DNA of 64,000 nucleotides from the NCBI GenBank assembly GCA_026874595.1, contig CM049307.1, positions 56,749,870 through 56,813,869 on the forward strand, read 5' to 3'. The stretch comes from Sipunculus nudus (Eukaryota > Annelida > Sipuncula > Golfingiida > Sipunculidae). This document shows, piece after piece, positions 33,816-46,378 of the stretch. Each line of letters starts with the position of its first letter. Position 1 is the stretch's first letter. The notes beneath the pieces were generated by a model that worked only from the letters and a program-made list of their open reading frames with translations, ran no database searches and was not told where the DNA came from. The translations under genes were made by a program, and so were the position numbers.

Positions 33816-36800
33816 ATATTGCCAACCTCCAGACCGACAGCTAAATGAATACCTTTTAAAATACCAATTACTTTTGTAATGAGTACCGATCAGTGGTGAA
33901 GAAATATCTGCTTCAGGTTCCCCCCAACCATGACACATACAATGTATCACTATCAGCTGCCAGTTGTGTGGCTACATGGGCAAAGGTCACAGTCATTGTT
34001 CGATTCAGAGACACGTAGGTTTCAAGTGCACGAGCTGCTAAGCTTAAAAAGTTCCTGTACGTTTTCATTCACAAACACAATATTTAGCTAAATGTCTTGG
34101 TAATGATCAAAATAAATTACTATATCTGTTGTAGATGAAAGAGATTTCCCTGTCATAAACACAATTTTTATTTTTTTTTTAAGTTCTTCCATTTTCCTGA
34201 TGCGATTAATGCAGCATATCATATTACTAAGGATCTTAGATACATTTACCATTTGGTACTAGAACTGTTTGGAACCTTTGCAAAGTACATTCCCCACCAG
34301 TAATGGAAAACAGACATTCAGGGCTCACTATATTATTGCCTTAATTACTTGTTCCATGTGTCTTTATTTACGACCTGATGGATGAATTTTTTCCTTGTTA
34401 CACCAACAGTGCTCTTTTTAAGCCTGCGCGTATTTAGTTCTTATAGTGATTACGCAAATAATCAATTATTTATGTATCCTTCGAACTATTAGGATTATAA
34501 GGATTTGAAAGGTTGGGGAAGGTACAGGGAATGTTATTTCATGACGTTATAGCATGACGTCCAGGCGACCTCTACGAACTCAACACTTTCACGTCAGCAT
34601 GGCGTTTGGGCCGAAAATCTCCATGACACACTCGTTACGTCACCCTAACGTCGGCATTACATTATTTAGTTAGCTGGGTGATGAAGCAAAATAATTAATT
34701 AATTAGCATCCTTTGCATTATTAGGATTACTTATAAAAAGAGCATCCCATTTGTATCCTAATGCATGTATCACTTTAGGGGAAAACTCCTATTTGTGTTT
34801 TGGGCAAGAATCTTGCCATTTGGTGGGCTTTTAACAGAGGTGATATTAGCGTAGCGGTATAAAACCTTCTGTGGAGATTGGTCCGACCTCCACGCGTGTT
34901 TACATGGCCTCCTTTTCAGCCCGGCAATCACGTTCGCTGATTTGCCGTCAGGTCAATTCTATATATATTTTTTTCATTTTCACACTTAAATTATGGTTAT
35001 GTTAATAACAGTTTGGATATTTTTTAGTCCCAACCGATATCCTCTAAAGATAATGAATGATAAAATGAAAATTAACAGCAACGAAAAACATTAGAGGGGA
35101 ACAATTCTATATTTTTATATTGACTCTTAAATACTAGTAATGTCAATGAAAGTTTTGAGATTATTTCAGTTCAACTGGTAACCTCTAAAGAAAAGGGATG
35201 ACGTATTTCACATTCAATGCAGCAAACCACATTGATGCTGCACTTTTACATTAAAAATCCATTATCCATCCTTTTTAAAGCTATGTAAGGCCATATTTTA
35301 TATGAAATTTCAATCCATCATGCTGTACTTTAGGTTCTACTCACAATTGTCTTTGCTGTGTTAGGGTTTTTGCCCAATGCTTTTAAGAATCAGAAGAAAT
35401 ACATTTACTTGAACGGAATAAGGAGCCATTTCAAGTTCAATCTCTGTAATGTTCCACCTGCTTCGAAAGCAGATTCCACTCAGGAAAAATCTAAATTTTG
35501 GCAACCATTATATAGAAAGGTGGAGCGTCTTTTTTCGCCAATAAAACACAAAAAAATATATATAAGATAGCACCGTGCATATTTTTGCCATATTTGTTTA
35601 TGTCAGTTGATTAATAGGAACCTTGATTCTGCTATATAATGATCCACTGCATTAACTCCTAATTAAACTTATGTCGTTTTTGCTTTTGGCTTTCTACAGA
35701 TAATCTTGATATTTCTATGCTTATGGGTTCCTCGTCTGTAATTAAAGACGACATTCTTTGTAGAAACGTTATTTCCATATAATTTTGCACTTCATTGTTA
35801 TTCTTACCATAAATATGCTATAATATTTATGCGCAGGATGACTTATTTCTCGATTCAATGGCGTGTGCGTTTCTTTGTTTCTTATCTTTTCCCCGTTCTT
35901 TCTTGGTCTTTTAATGAAGAATAAAAGAAAAGCTAGAATAACTGTGAGCCTTTTATTGTCAGGAATAGGTAATTGAAAACTGCCTCTTCGCAATGAAAAC
36001 CCATGTCTTTATTTTGAAATTCGAGCACTGTGCCCATATGTCACAGCTGAATTCAAATTTTTGGAAAGTTCCATATATGAATTAGTTGATAATTATATAT
36101 TATATGGAAGTAAATGAAACTGCCAGGACTTTTAGGCATCCCTATGATTAAACCAGAAAATCCTTTCTTTAGGAATTGTTGTAATGTTTTTCTGTTATCA
36201 TATGAGTATTATGAGGCCTGTAACATATGTGGGATACTGTCAGATTAGCTCATCAAAGAAAACGTGTTCATTGGCTCCGCAAGAGGGTATGCGGTCATCG
36301 TGTGTTTTTGTGTGTGCGTGTGGTCACTACATAACTAACGAAATCATGAACGGAATCTCATGAAATTTGTATTGGAAATTGACCAATAAAGAGTCGTTTT
36401 GATTTTGGAGTGGATCCTGATTTAGAAACGTTATAAAATAACATTCACAACGCAATAAAATATAATAGCGTCAATTGTGCACAAATGCACCTTTGAATAA
36501 TCAATACATTTTTAATGCTTTAACATGTCATTCTAAAATTTGTGTTTTTGAATTAAGGACTGAAAAGGGGTTAAGGGTACCGACGTAATGACATTTTCCT
36601 GCATTCATGCATCCCGAAGGGAAATTAATTAGTCAACTCAAAACCAGACGCTGTTGACACTACAAAACCGAAGTTCCTTGTTAATGTTGATTTAAAATTA
36701 ATGGGATTCTTCAGCCGCACCTGTTACCTGAGTGTGAAAAGAAAATATCCATTGTTCCTCTGCTTAATCAATACCTGTTCATTTAAGTTCCGAATGACTT

Positions 36801-38664
36801 TCCGCCTTCGTAGAAGTCATACTGACACGCTGCACAGAATTTCTAACAATATTAATGTATAGAGATTTTTGACAGAGATCAAATTTTATATATTATCTTT
36901 AATTATATATATCAAAAATTTATTTAACCTTTGAAAAACCAGTATGAAAGACTAAGAAACATAATGTCGATTATCATACACTATATATGATTTTGTTGTT
37001 AGAATTGACTTGGTGAAAGTGAAGGTTAAATATGTTGGTGTATGATCACTTTATACTTAAAAGATTACATATTAAAGAAACAAAATATCACCCCCCCCCC
37101 CTTGTTTTAACAATCATCATAGCTAACTATTAATTTCTATCTTGAACCAAATTCCTCCTTACCTCTCCGTTGCACCAATGTAATTTGTATCTTTGCTATG
37201 ATGTTTCAACATTTTGAAAAAATGGCATATATATACTTAACCAGAGAAAGCTAAACCCTATTCGCACCATACCATGGTACGTCCAAGTATTAAGTAAATG
37301 ATGTAGCGACCATCTTTGGAAATCGCTGAAACGACTGGCATTGTCAAGTTGACACTGGGGTGGGGTCAACGTAAGACGACCAATTTACTCAGTTTATCTC
37401 ATTAAATCCATAACTGTTTAATAATGATATATTATAATGAACAGATCTATGGAACACGATTTATATTTACAGACACAGGTTATGCTAAAAAGTGTAGAGC
37501 TTGCGCGGGCCTTTTGCCCTCAATGTCCTGAGAATATACGGTCATCAAACATGTGTCGCTATTGGGATCGTGTACACCCAATTTACTGTTATGCCCCTAT
37601 AACTGTCAACTACGCCTCTATAATTTGATATTCCATTTGAAATACGTAGGATTAAACAGCGGTTACTATCGCTCATCCTGTTGTAGACATAAATACATGC
37701 AATCATATAGCATAATAGCAAGTTTGCATCATAAAAAAGCCTAGACAAATTAAGAAAACCATATGGGTGGTCTAATGTGTTATTATATAGCACGTTCGCT
37801 TTAGTAAGTTTCATATATAAAGACATGATGCTCAAGCCAAGAAGCACTGCCGTTAATTGTTTTGATGGAACTGCATTTTTTACTGGGTTAGCAATGATTT
37901 ATCTTGGCATGTTTGCTGGCATGTTTACTGGTGGATATAAAATACAGCTCTTTGGTTAGAGTAGATGCCTGACAAAACATGTTAACAACAAAAGTAAAAT
38001 CTACCTAGACTGTAATTAATGAGACTGTATATGTTCTGTTTATTCTCTGAACAAAACTCGACTTTACGCTAGAAACCACTTTCACTGATACAGTAAGAAA
38101 CGAATATCGTATTGGCGTAATGAGCGCCTACATCGTAGGAAGCACCCCCCCCCCCCCCCCATCCCCCAACCCCATAGATTTTTATCAAATACCTTTGAAA
38201 AGACGGAAGGGTGAGCCATTCTCACCTTAAGCTTAAATAAGTTTTTAACAAAAAATATAGCAAAATAAAAGTTATGATGAGTTCATACCTTAACAGTTGC
38301 ATAGGAAATTCATGAATTGTATGTTATTTCTGTGGTTTAGTTCTATAAATTATATAAAAGAAAATATGATTTGGTCCATATTTTTTGTTTTACGACCAAA
38401 GCTGTGTGAAGGACCAAAAACCGCATTGATAACGGCTAGACAGCTGTTCATTAAACGGGAAATATTTCTTGGCGACATTAGCTCCAGATACACTCTGAAG
38501 AAAACCAAATATAACATTTTCATTATTATATCAACGATCTCAAGAACGTACAAGTTCCAGAAGCGGATTTTGGGGAGGGGCAGAGGGCGACCTAACAAGC
38601 AGGGAAAAAATTTAAAAAATACTCTTAATACCGAAAAGCAGCGCAGGGTTGTGCCGCTTTCTCC

Positions 38665-38668
<4 letters not shown>
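33816..38668. other. Interval without recognised genes
   Basis: No exon or RNA gene can be supported. The interval holds a TGACGT cluster (34,542-34,650), C runs at 37,091 and 38,145, and a 34,840-34,920 segment resembling a tRNA head (A-box-like TAGCGTAGCGG, B-box-like GGTCCGACCTCC) that does not fold into a cloverleaf and may be an old SINE head. Confidence 0.4.
34542..34650. promoter_or_regulatory. Cluster of TGACGT / ACGTCA motifs
   Basis: Four TGACGT-type hexamers (34,542, 34,555, 34,591 and 34,637) plus TAACGTCGG at 34,647 occur within about 110 bp. TGACGT is the half-site bound by CREB/ATF-family bZIP factors. No TATA box, exon or other promoter evidence accompanies the cluster, so function is speculative. 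Confidence 0.2.

Positions 38669-38712
<44 letters not shown>
38669..38712. repeat. (TA)n microsatellite
   Basis: About 44 bases of TA. It creates long Ile-Tyr runs in frames on both strands, including the longest frame of the window (149 codons, 38,297-38,746), which is therefore not reliable. Confidence 0.97.
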
Positions 38713-38715
<3 letters not shown>

Positions 38716-39249
38716 CTGCAAAGGAGAATTATATATAAAGTCTTAAAACACTTCAACCACATTTGTCAACCTGTGTCTGATTCTGTATCCGCCCCTGACT
38801 GAAGTCTCGCATTTGTCTCAAAGAATAATTTGATATGCCTGAAACAAAACAAAAAAAAATTTTCGCCTCCAGTTGTGCCTTAAAAAATCCTGATTCGGCA
38901 GATCCAAAAAATTATAATGTCACACTTGACGAAAGACAATCCAAGATTCCCTTTAAAGGTTTTACTGCTGATAGCATAAGTCACATTAAAAACAAATAAT
39001 TTGAAACAATTTAAAAGTTTGAAAATATAAACTCCTTTTATCAAATTTTGGTTGGTAAGTATATTTTCTTGAATAATAATAATTATTATTATTTTTATTG
39101 TTTAAACATATTTAAAGAGGGTTACCCGTTCAAACAAGATTGCCTGATCTGCCACGAGCCCTGTTGGTCTGTATATTTTATACAATTAAAAAAAATGAAA
39201 AAATCACGTAAAATGAAATCACACGTGATAAAGTTGGCTTAGGGTATAA
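38713..39249. other. No gene recognised
   Basis: AT-rich unassigned sequence with an ATAATAATTATTATTATT palindromic microsatellite near 39,075. Confidence 0.4.
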
Positions 39250-39362
39250 CGATGCAGCAAGATGTGATATAACATGAAATTTATATCACACTATGACATG
39301 TACTGTAATATACAGCAAGATGTGATATTACATGAAAATATAAATGTAACGTAATATACAGG
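39250..39362 (+). repeat. Two-copy tandem repeat of about 60 bp
   Basis: The phrase CAGCAAGATGTGATAT, then ACATGAAA, then a final GTAATATA, occurs twice in a row (starting near 39,254 and 39,313), with a short third CAG start after it. Confidence 0.7.
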
Positions 39363-42020
39363 GCAACCATGAGAATGACAAAAATAGGAAATATGTAACA
39401 GAATATGAAATAGCATATAATATATAAAACATATAAATTACAAGTAAGTTAACATTATTTCATTATACATTTTTTAAAGACCTTAAGAAGAAGCAGTTTC
39501 TTTAAGATTTATTTACGGGTTCAACAAAATATAGGACCTCGACATAAAAATTCTCTCTTTAAGTAGTCTGTCCGAGGTTTGGGTACATATTATTTATTGA
39601 AATAGTTATTGCGTGTAGCATGTTGGTGGACTTGGTGAACAAAAATGAACCGTTCGGTCATAAAGGATTGACTTAAGTTATTCTGACATTTTAAAATTAG
39701 GATGCGAGTCAGACATTTTCATGTCTTCGTTCAACTGATTTGATGCCAAGGGACTGACGGATATGCTACATTCATGATTAAATTTGTGACTTATAATACG
39801 TGCGCTCGATTGTGAAGTCTTTGAATGATAGTCAGAAATGAAGCAGGCGCATCATCCTAAAATGTGAGGCCATAGTCAATATGTGGCTGAATAGTCCAGT
39901 CATTTGAAGGAAAAAGGTGACCCGACCCACCCAATTCGCTTCAGAATTTATTAATTCACCAATTATCTCAGAAATATCCTAGGATAATCATATCAAAAGT
40001 CTTACAAAAATATTATGAGTGGAACAGTCCTTAATTTGCATTAATCCAAAATGGCCGTCAGGCCTTATTTCTTATCCATATTGACTCTTAAGCGATTAAA
40101 ATTCTTACTTGTTGAACTTAGAGACTTCTAACTTAATATCCTAAAAGGCCTTCGGCAGGTCTCTTTGGATACCCGAAATTAGGTCTCGGTCACCTATTTT
40201 CTTTGAGTTTTGGGGCAAAAAATATGATTTAAAGCACCCCGAAAGTCAGACAAATTTGTTGTGTCTTGTAAAAATTTATATAAATAAAACCATATTTTTG
40301 GGAAAATCCGTAAATCCATTCATTTGTACGAGTTTTACTCAAAATATACCAGATCACTCCCACCTAGGTAATGGTCAAATTGTAAATGGGATCTATCTTC
40401 TCTCGGGAGAGAATGTATTGGTTTCAAAGCTGTCAGTCCTATGCATTATAAGATTTTACACTGTTTTTGGTTCAGTGACGGTGAGGTAAAAAGCGCAAAA
40501 GATGGAAAAGGAAAGAACAAGAAACTCCACCGCCAGCAAGGTATAAATCTATCCAAAATTAAGGTAAACCTCATACAGTAAGAAAATTCCATTCTTTCGA
40601 TATCTGCACTATAAAAAATGCTTTAAAGCTAAGTTCACTATTATAATGAAATTTTATTCTTTATATCGTAATTCTAATTTCAAGCAAGATAGGAAAACTG
40701 TAGAGACACTGAAAAAACGTTGTATGATACTGCCATGTGGATTTACAAGGACATTCAGGTTACTATAATATGTTGTTTTTTCTTTAGTATCATATTAAAG
40801 TGAATGGAAGGTTCATCAAAACAAATAAATAAACCATTAGATAAAATGGTGCATCGTTCGTTTTTTCCTCAAAATACCATACACTTTATGGGGTATATTA
40901 TAACTCTAAAACTTTTAAAAATTATTTTTAAAATAAAGGGGTTTAATATTGCAGGGGGTTTAACCTAAAATAGATAAAAGCTTAAATCTTGTCTGTTTAA
41001 CAGATTTATTTAGAAAAATTTGGCCTTTGAGACAATTTTTATTGTTTTGTTTGGATGTAATACAGCCTCACTGCACCATATCAGAGATGTTTTCTTATGT
41101 ACTCTACGGCGTCCTTTCTTTCTTTTTTATTCAAAGTTGTTCATGTTCTTCCTGGCAGTGTATCAGAGATGACGGCTCTTAGTGGGTTCATCCAGCGAAT
41201 ATATATGTGACATGATGAATATTTGAATTCAAAGCTTGCAATAACATGTTGCCTCAACCTTTCAGCATAAAAATCGATAAGGCTATTCTGCTTATGTCTG
41301 GTAACATACACACACACACACACACACAAGTGGAAAGGGTTTTCCCTTTAGTGATGAGGGACATATATGTGAATTTTAAATCCAACGAATTAACTGAAAG
41401 ATTTTCAGCTTGTTTATATGTAGGTTGTCCAAAGAGAAATATTCTATTCTCATGAAGAACATAACCCGAGGCTAACATTCACAACTTTGCTCACTCTTTG
41501 GTCACACTTTGTAGATTGAGAGAAATATGAAGGTTTGGTTAGGTTACATTCTCGCATTATTAACTACTTGATGACCAGGGGGGAAATGTATGATTGGTGA
41601 GCTAAAAAGAGCTAATACTGTGATATATATTTGTCAGTCTTAACATAATAAAAATTGAGGCTGAAAAGAAAAGAATTAAGATGGCACCACAAAGTTATCT
41701 ATGATAAATCAACACACACACACACACACCAATATTATATAATAGATCAACTCATTAAATAATTATAGGAAACCTGATGCTTTTGTTGGAAATGGTATTC
41801 AAAGCGTTCCAAGTATGGTGAAATATCATAATTGTAAGTATTACTCTTACAGATCTCTATGGTTACTGGATTTAATCGATAATGTCTGATTTAGGGACAT
41901 ACAAGTATCTGTTCATCGCCATTTCCCAGTCGAATAAAGGACTGCTGTCGTCTGCTCTTTGTCTCTATAAGACAATTAAGTTATAGTATTTGAAAACAAA
42001 ACCAGGTATTATGTAATCGA
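39363..42020. other. No gene recognised; CA microsatellites
   Basis: No supportable gene. There are (CA)n tracts at 41,305-41,329 and 41,711-41,730. Open frames at 40,256-40,489 and 41,246-41,478 show no domain. Confidence 0.4.
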
Positions 42021-42380
42021 ACCGGCTTCTGTGCCTCAGGGGTAAAGCGCAGGATTCAAAGACGGAGGTCGTGAGTTCAGATCTCAGCCGAGGAGCGTTG
42101 CGATTGTTCACGGTGCCCCCCCCCCAGGGTGAGCGCTCTGCAGGCTTCATGGGAAGGCTGTGCCCCAGGGTCGTGCATCACTCACAACCGAGTGGGTCTT
42201 TGAGGTTTCTTCGGGGTTATGCCCCAACAATGGGGATGATTACACATCCAGGTTCCGCAGGTGCTGTAGACACCGGGCCTGGATGACAACCAGGAACAAA
42301 ATACTCATATAGGAAGCGAGTGCTACTGCCCTGTCAAGTAGTCCCAAATCGAAAGTGAAATTCTGCAGGGTACATACTGT
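42021..42380 (+). mobile_element. tRNA-derived SINE, copy C (near full length)
   Basis: The head reads ACCGGCTTCTGTGCCTCAGG then GGTAAAGCG, a good polymerase III A box (TGCCTCAGGGGTAAAGC). The B-box-like sequence is GTGAGTTCAGATCTC. The central block is CAGGGTGAGCGCTCTGCAGG with TTCATGGGAAGGCTGTGCCC. The 3' part has TATGCCCCAACAATGGGGAT, GGTTCCGCAGGTGCTGTAGA, 'GGAAGCGAGTGCTACTGCCC' and GAAATTCTGCAGGG. Length is about 360 bp. A C run (about 42,116-42,125) has expanded in the centre. An LTR fragment starts about 20 bp downstream. Confidence 0.88.
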
Positions 42381-42402
42381 TACATGTGCTCTTTTTATTG
42401 TG

Positions 42403-43002
42403 TGTCACGGGCGTAACTCGTGTTGTAGTTGCACTCTCAGTTTAATCCGTACTGGTTGAACTCTCGTTGTCATGCTAGCTTGGGGCTTTCTCGCCTGGCC
42501 GAGCCGGGTCGGGCTAACGTGTGGACCCTGGTATGTAGAGACACAGCGATGTTCTTCTAGATGATTCCTGTAACGCGTCTTTACTGTGTATTATGTTAGA
42601 TCCTTTAGACTGTTCGCGAGGTGGAAAATTCTCGGCTTTGGGCAAGAAGCGGAGAGAGGTGAGAGAATATTCCAGCGGACAGACGTGTGGGACCTATCCG
42701 ATTATCCAGTATTTACAGGGATTCTACTATTACCAACACTTTACAATTTAGTGCTGCCTGTCTCAAGTTTACTTTCTTGTTTGTTATATGAGCTTTACAT
42801 TGGACTGTTATTCTCCGAGAGAATTCGAGTGAACTGTTCGCCGGCTTACACATTTTAAAGGACTTATCTTTGTGACAGTGGTGGTATCCAGGTACTGTGC
42901 ACTTTGTTTATATATCTGTGTGATTGTATTGATTTGCTGTTATACTGTGTCATTGTATTGATTTGGTGTATTGTAATGTTTGGGTTGTTTTAAGAATAAA
43001 TT
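42403..43002 (+). mobile_element. LTR plus leader of an LTR retrotransposon, copy 2
   Basis: A candidate LTR of 475 bp runs from TGTCACGGGCGTAACTCG (42,403) to GTGACA (42,872-42,877), so its ends form the inverted pair TGTCAC/GTGACA as expected for an LTR. Directly after it comes GTGGTGGTATCCAGGTACTG, in the position of a primer-binding site, then about 110 bp of leader ending at TTTTAAGAATAAATT. From TCATGCTAG (42,470) onward the sequence matches 23,430-24,033. No internal coding region or second LTR follows, so this is a truncated remnant. The 90-codon frame inside has no domain. Confidence 0.6.
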
Positions 43003-44284
43003 AATATTAGGTTCCGAAACAATACTTAGGGTACTTAGGGCAAGAATATAAAAAAAATATGTAAAGGAACTGTATCGTCAGTTACTTCCCAACCATGCAC
43101 TTGTTTTCAGGACGGCTCTTATGAAGACACATAATATATTTGATGGGATGGAATTCGACCAATCATCATATATCAGTAACAACAATAGCTCTAATACTTT
43201 TTGGACAATATATTCAATAGTACGTGTTCTCATAGAGACCAATAATCATATAAAATATTACAGCAATGACTCATAGAACTCTTGATATAATGTATGCAAA
43301 AGGAATATTGGATCACTGTAGGATTTCCTACTGCAGTTTTTACTGGTTTGAAAAATTATAGCACACATAATTTTACTGGTCTTCTCTGATGAAAGAAAAT
43401 AAATAATTACAGATGGACAGCCAGGGCTCTTATTAATTATGACATTAAAGCTGATCTTAAATAATGATTTTGGATGGCTCCACTAAAAGTGGCATATTGG
43501 TCCCATGATTAATATGTCGATAAACTTTGTGATGACAGCTCACGCTTTTAATGTTAGGTCTGCCATTTGTATGTTTTTTTACTGACAAGTGTCTTCACCT
43601 TTGTGGTACTCAAATATGTCAGAACAATTCGGGTTCAATCAATACTTTGGATGCCAACTGTCATGAAGGTGTAAAAGGGGCATACTATTTCAATTTTATT
43701 GGCGAGCACACACGTTTTGTTCAGGGCTCTCGTACACTCAAAAGCGTCAGACTTTCAGGGTGCTCAAAATCATGTTTTTGTGCCATTTAGCTCGCAGAAT
43801 ATGGTGGCCTAATTCTGTGGATTTCTGTGAAATTTGACCAGGACCTATTCCAGTTTATGTTCAAAGTTCCTAGGTTCAGCTGAAATTTCCTAGATTCAGG
43901 TTTTACGATATGTCCCTGTTGAAGGACAGCTAAAGGTGGTACATACGAGTCAGAAACTGAGCCTAGAAGCCATATTGGATTTATGCAAATTAAGCTTAGT
44001 TCAACTCATAATATTTTTAACATGTGCATCAAGACGTATTACCGAGACGAAGGGTGACAAAATAATTTTTGTTGCAATTTGTGGCGGGTCATTACGTATA
44101 AAGACTGGACTAGAATCAGCCAATTGTATTTTTTATTCAAAGCGGTGTCCCGAGGAATATAAAAATGGCAGAGCGGCTCGCTGAATCAAGGTATGTGAAA
44201 ACGTACAGCCACAGTTTTGAGAGTATGAAGATAAAAGTTCCAGGCTCAGATGCATTCAAATTCTGGGAAGGCAACAACAGATGT
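43003..44284. other. No gene recognised
   Basis: Unassigned sequence. A single GAAGCCATATTGGATT phrase at 43,966 echoes the minisatellite at 51.6-52.6 kb. Open frames at 43,551-43,790 and 43,936-44,184 have no recognisable domain. Confidence 0.4.
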
Positions 44285-44490
44285 TGAGTCAGGTGTCTCT
44301 CATTGCGGGCTTGACGCTTTTGGTTTAGCTCCTGCTGTAGCACATATTCAAAATATTTGATTCCCTTGTGGACAGCCATTCGCGAGGGAGATCGAACAGT
44401 GTAAAAGACTTTCTCACCGTTTGTGTGTACGGCACAGGCCACCAGGGACACTTTCAGGCAGTCTTTGTAGCGCTTGAGTGCCCTCAGATG
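44285..44490 (-). pseudogene. C-terminal scrap of a LINE reverse transcriptase protein
   Basis: On the minus strand the frame reads LKRYKDCLKVSLVACAVHT, then VRSPSRMAVHKGIKYFE, then ELNQKRQARNERHL. Many non-LTR retrotransposon polyproteins end with a segment of the form 'RYKD.LK..L...G.....WE..A.DRS.WR..V..G...FE' followed by basic K/R-rich residues. The conserved tryptophans are lost and upstream homology breaks off within about 30 codons. It is an inactive fragment, unrelated by position to the LINE at 30 kb. Confidence 0.6.
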
Positions 44491-44898
44491 TTCTTTGTGC
44501 CAGAGCCCACCAGCTTAAATGATAAACCAATCTTCAAAAGTCGAGTTTCGTCGAACTCAGCGAAGATAAGACTTCATGATGAGTGCCTAAATGTCCCACA
44601 AGATGGCTTTGCGCACTTGGTGTTTCAGATCCCGCCCTCCTCTGTAATGTTACTCCAATGAAACTTAATTACCTTCGAGGTAGTTAAGGTGGAACTGATC
44701 ATTAAGTATCAGTTTTTTTTCCTGTACAATGTCCATTTCTAACAGCCATACTCGAGTACATCCATATGCGTTCCTCACTCGCTGCTAAATATACGGATAT
44801 ATTTGACCATGAGAGTACAGTTTTCTATACGACTGGAAATATATCATAACTGGAAGGTGACTATATCAAGCACTAGCTGATAAACTCGGTAACTGGGC

Positions 44899-45110
44899 TG
44901 TTACGACCCATAATGTAATAACCGGCCCATAATGTAATAACGGCCCATATTGTAATAAAAACGACCCATAATGTCATAACGGCCCATAATGTAATAAAAA
45001 CGGCCCATATTGTAATACCCATACCCTGCCCATATTGTAATAAAATCGCAAGCGGGTTAAACGGCCCATATCGTTATAAAATCGCAGGTGGGTAAAACGG
45101 CCAATAATTT
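44899..45110 (+). repeat. Left minisatellite arm of element copy 1
   Basis: About nine repeats of the CCCATAATGTAATAA or CCCATATTGTAATAA core. Spacing between cores is 18-21 bases, set by the length of the A run and the linker CGG, CGA or CCGG. The last repeats are degenerate (ATCGCAAGCGGGTTAAACGG). Its reverse complement forms the right arm. Confidence 0.95.
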
Positions 45111-45347
45111 TAAAATTAAAATTTAATGCAAATTAACATAGGCAATTCAAATATTGACTTCTAGTGACACGAATGTGTAAGTGAACACACAAGTATGAAA
45201 AACCACTGGATATACATAATAACTAACTGTTTAAAACGGTGACCAAGCTTATATGAGAGAAATATGGCCATGATTCACGTTTATCCTTTTGTTGAATCAG
45301 TGTCTAAATGTGATGATAAAGTATTTAAAGGATAAATTTTAAAATGA

Positions 45348-45481
45348 ATATATATATATATATATACGGTTGTAGTATTTTGTGGAAGTCTGTATAAAAC
45401 CCAACAAACCCAATGTAGGTTTAGTTTGCTGAAAACACCTTCTCCTGGGTACATTTCTAGGATTTAGGAGTCCATTAAAGG

Positions 45482-45541
<60 letters not shown>
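45348..45541. repeat. (TA)n tracts inside element copy 1
   Basis: Two TA tracts (45,348-45,366 and 45,483-45,541). The sequence right after the second, CCCAAAATGTAAATATTTTG, is matched in element copy 2 (inverted, near 58,830) next to a TA tract, so the microsatellite was present in the common ancestor of both copies. Confidence 0.9.
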
Positions 45542-45544
<3 letters not shown>

Positions 45545-46013
45545 CAAAATGTAAATATTTTGACAATTTTAACAGATAAACCTTCAAAACTCTCATTTTG
45601 GATACATTTTAATTTATTTTAATTCTTGTTAAAAATAAAAATGAAAATTTAAATTTCAGCGCGTTTTGCCCGATGTATCATAGAGAATATTTCATATGAT
45701 CTCTCGAAACCTCCCTATAGACCTAGAAAGTATAAAAGTAGGTACTGCTGCAATTTGTCCTGTGTCAATCCACGGACTGACTGCCAACGATTGGAAATCG
45801 AGAGATCATATTTTCTTATATTCTATGGTAATTCTAGAATAAAAGTTTTTGGTGCATTTATATGCATAGGTTATGAAGTCTTAGGTCAATATGTATAACA
45901 CGTCGTATAGATTAAGAGCTTTCAATACACGTATTTGAAGTTAAAACCTGGATGCGCTTCAAGAGTGACACTGATACAATTTAATCAAACGCCCAAACAA
46001 CAAAACATGAAAA

Positions 46014-46378
46014 TGCCGGTTTCTGTGTTCTAGAGGTAGAGCAAAGAGCTCAGAGCGGGGAGATTGGGAGTTTAATTCTCAGGCGAGGAGCGGTGAAATT
46101 TGTCATGTTCGGCCGCCATCCAGGGTGAGCGCTCTGCATAATGGGACGGCTGTGCCCGTGTATCACTCACAAACTCGTGCAAAATTTTGCGAGTTCCTCC
46201 ATGTTATGACCCAGTATTGGGAGTGATAACACACTCAGGACCCGCAGGTGCTGTAGTTACCTGTCACCTGTCAAGTAGTTATCTGACTCCAGGATATATT
46301 ATAAATGACAGGAAGCGTGTGCTATCGCCCTGTCACGTGTTCCAAAGCGAAATACATTTATGCAGATATACAAACAGG
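46014..46378 (+). mobile_element. tRNA-derived SINE, copy D (inside element copy 1)
   Basis: The head GCCGGTTTCTGTGTTCTAGA and GGTAGAGCAAAG holds the A box, and GGGAGTTTAATTCTCAGGCG the B box. The central block CCAGGGTGAGCGCTCTGC and the 3' blocks ACCCGCAGGTGCTGTAG, GGAAGCGTGTGCTATCGCCC and TGCAGATATACAAACAG match copy C. The same SINE head lies at the same internal place in element copy 2 (58,382-58,437), so the SINE entered the ancestor of these elements before they spread. Confidence 0.88.

Noticed and set aside
34840-34920. Possible tRNA gene (good A-box-like TAGCGTAGCGG and a B-box-like sequence)
   Set aside because: No acceptor stem or D stem pairs properly; at best an old SINE head.
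38297-38746. Longest open frame of the window (149 codons), with an AT-hook-like GRGRGRP
   Set aside because: Its C-terminal part is an Ile-Tyr run from a (TA)n tract, it has no recognisable domain, and an antisense frame of similar length exists.
44899-45110. Regularly spaced repeats that could suggest a CRISPR array
   Set aside because: There are no unique spacers; the whole 18-21 bp unit repeats, it is paired with an inverted array, and the context is eukaryotic.
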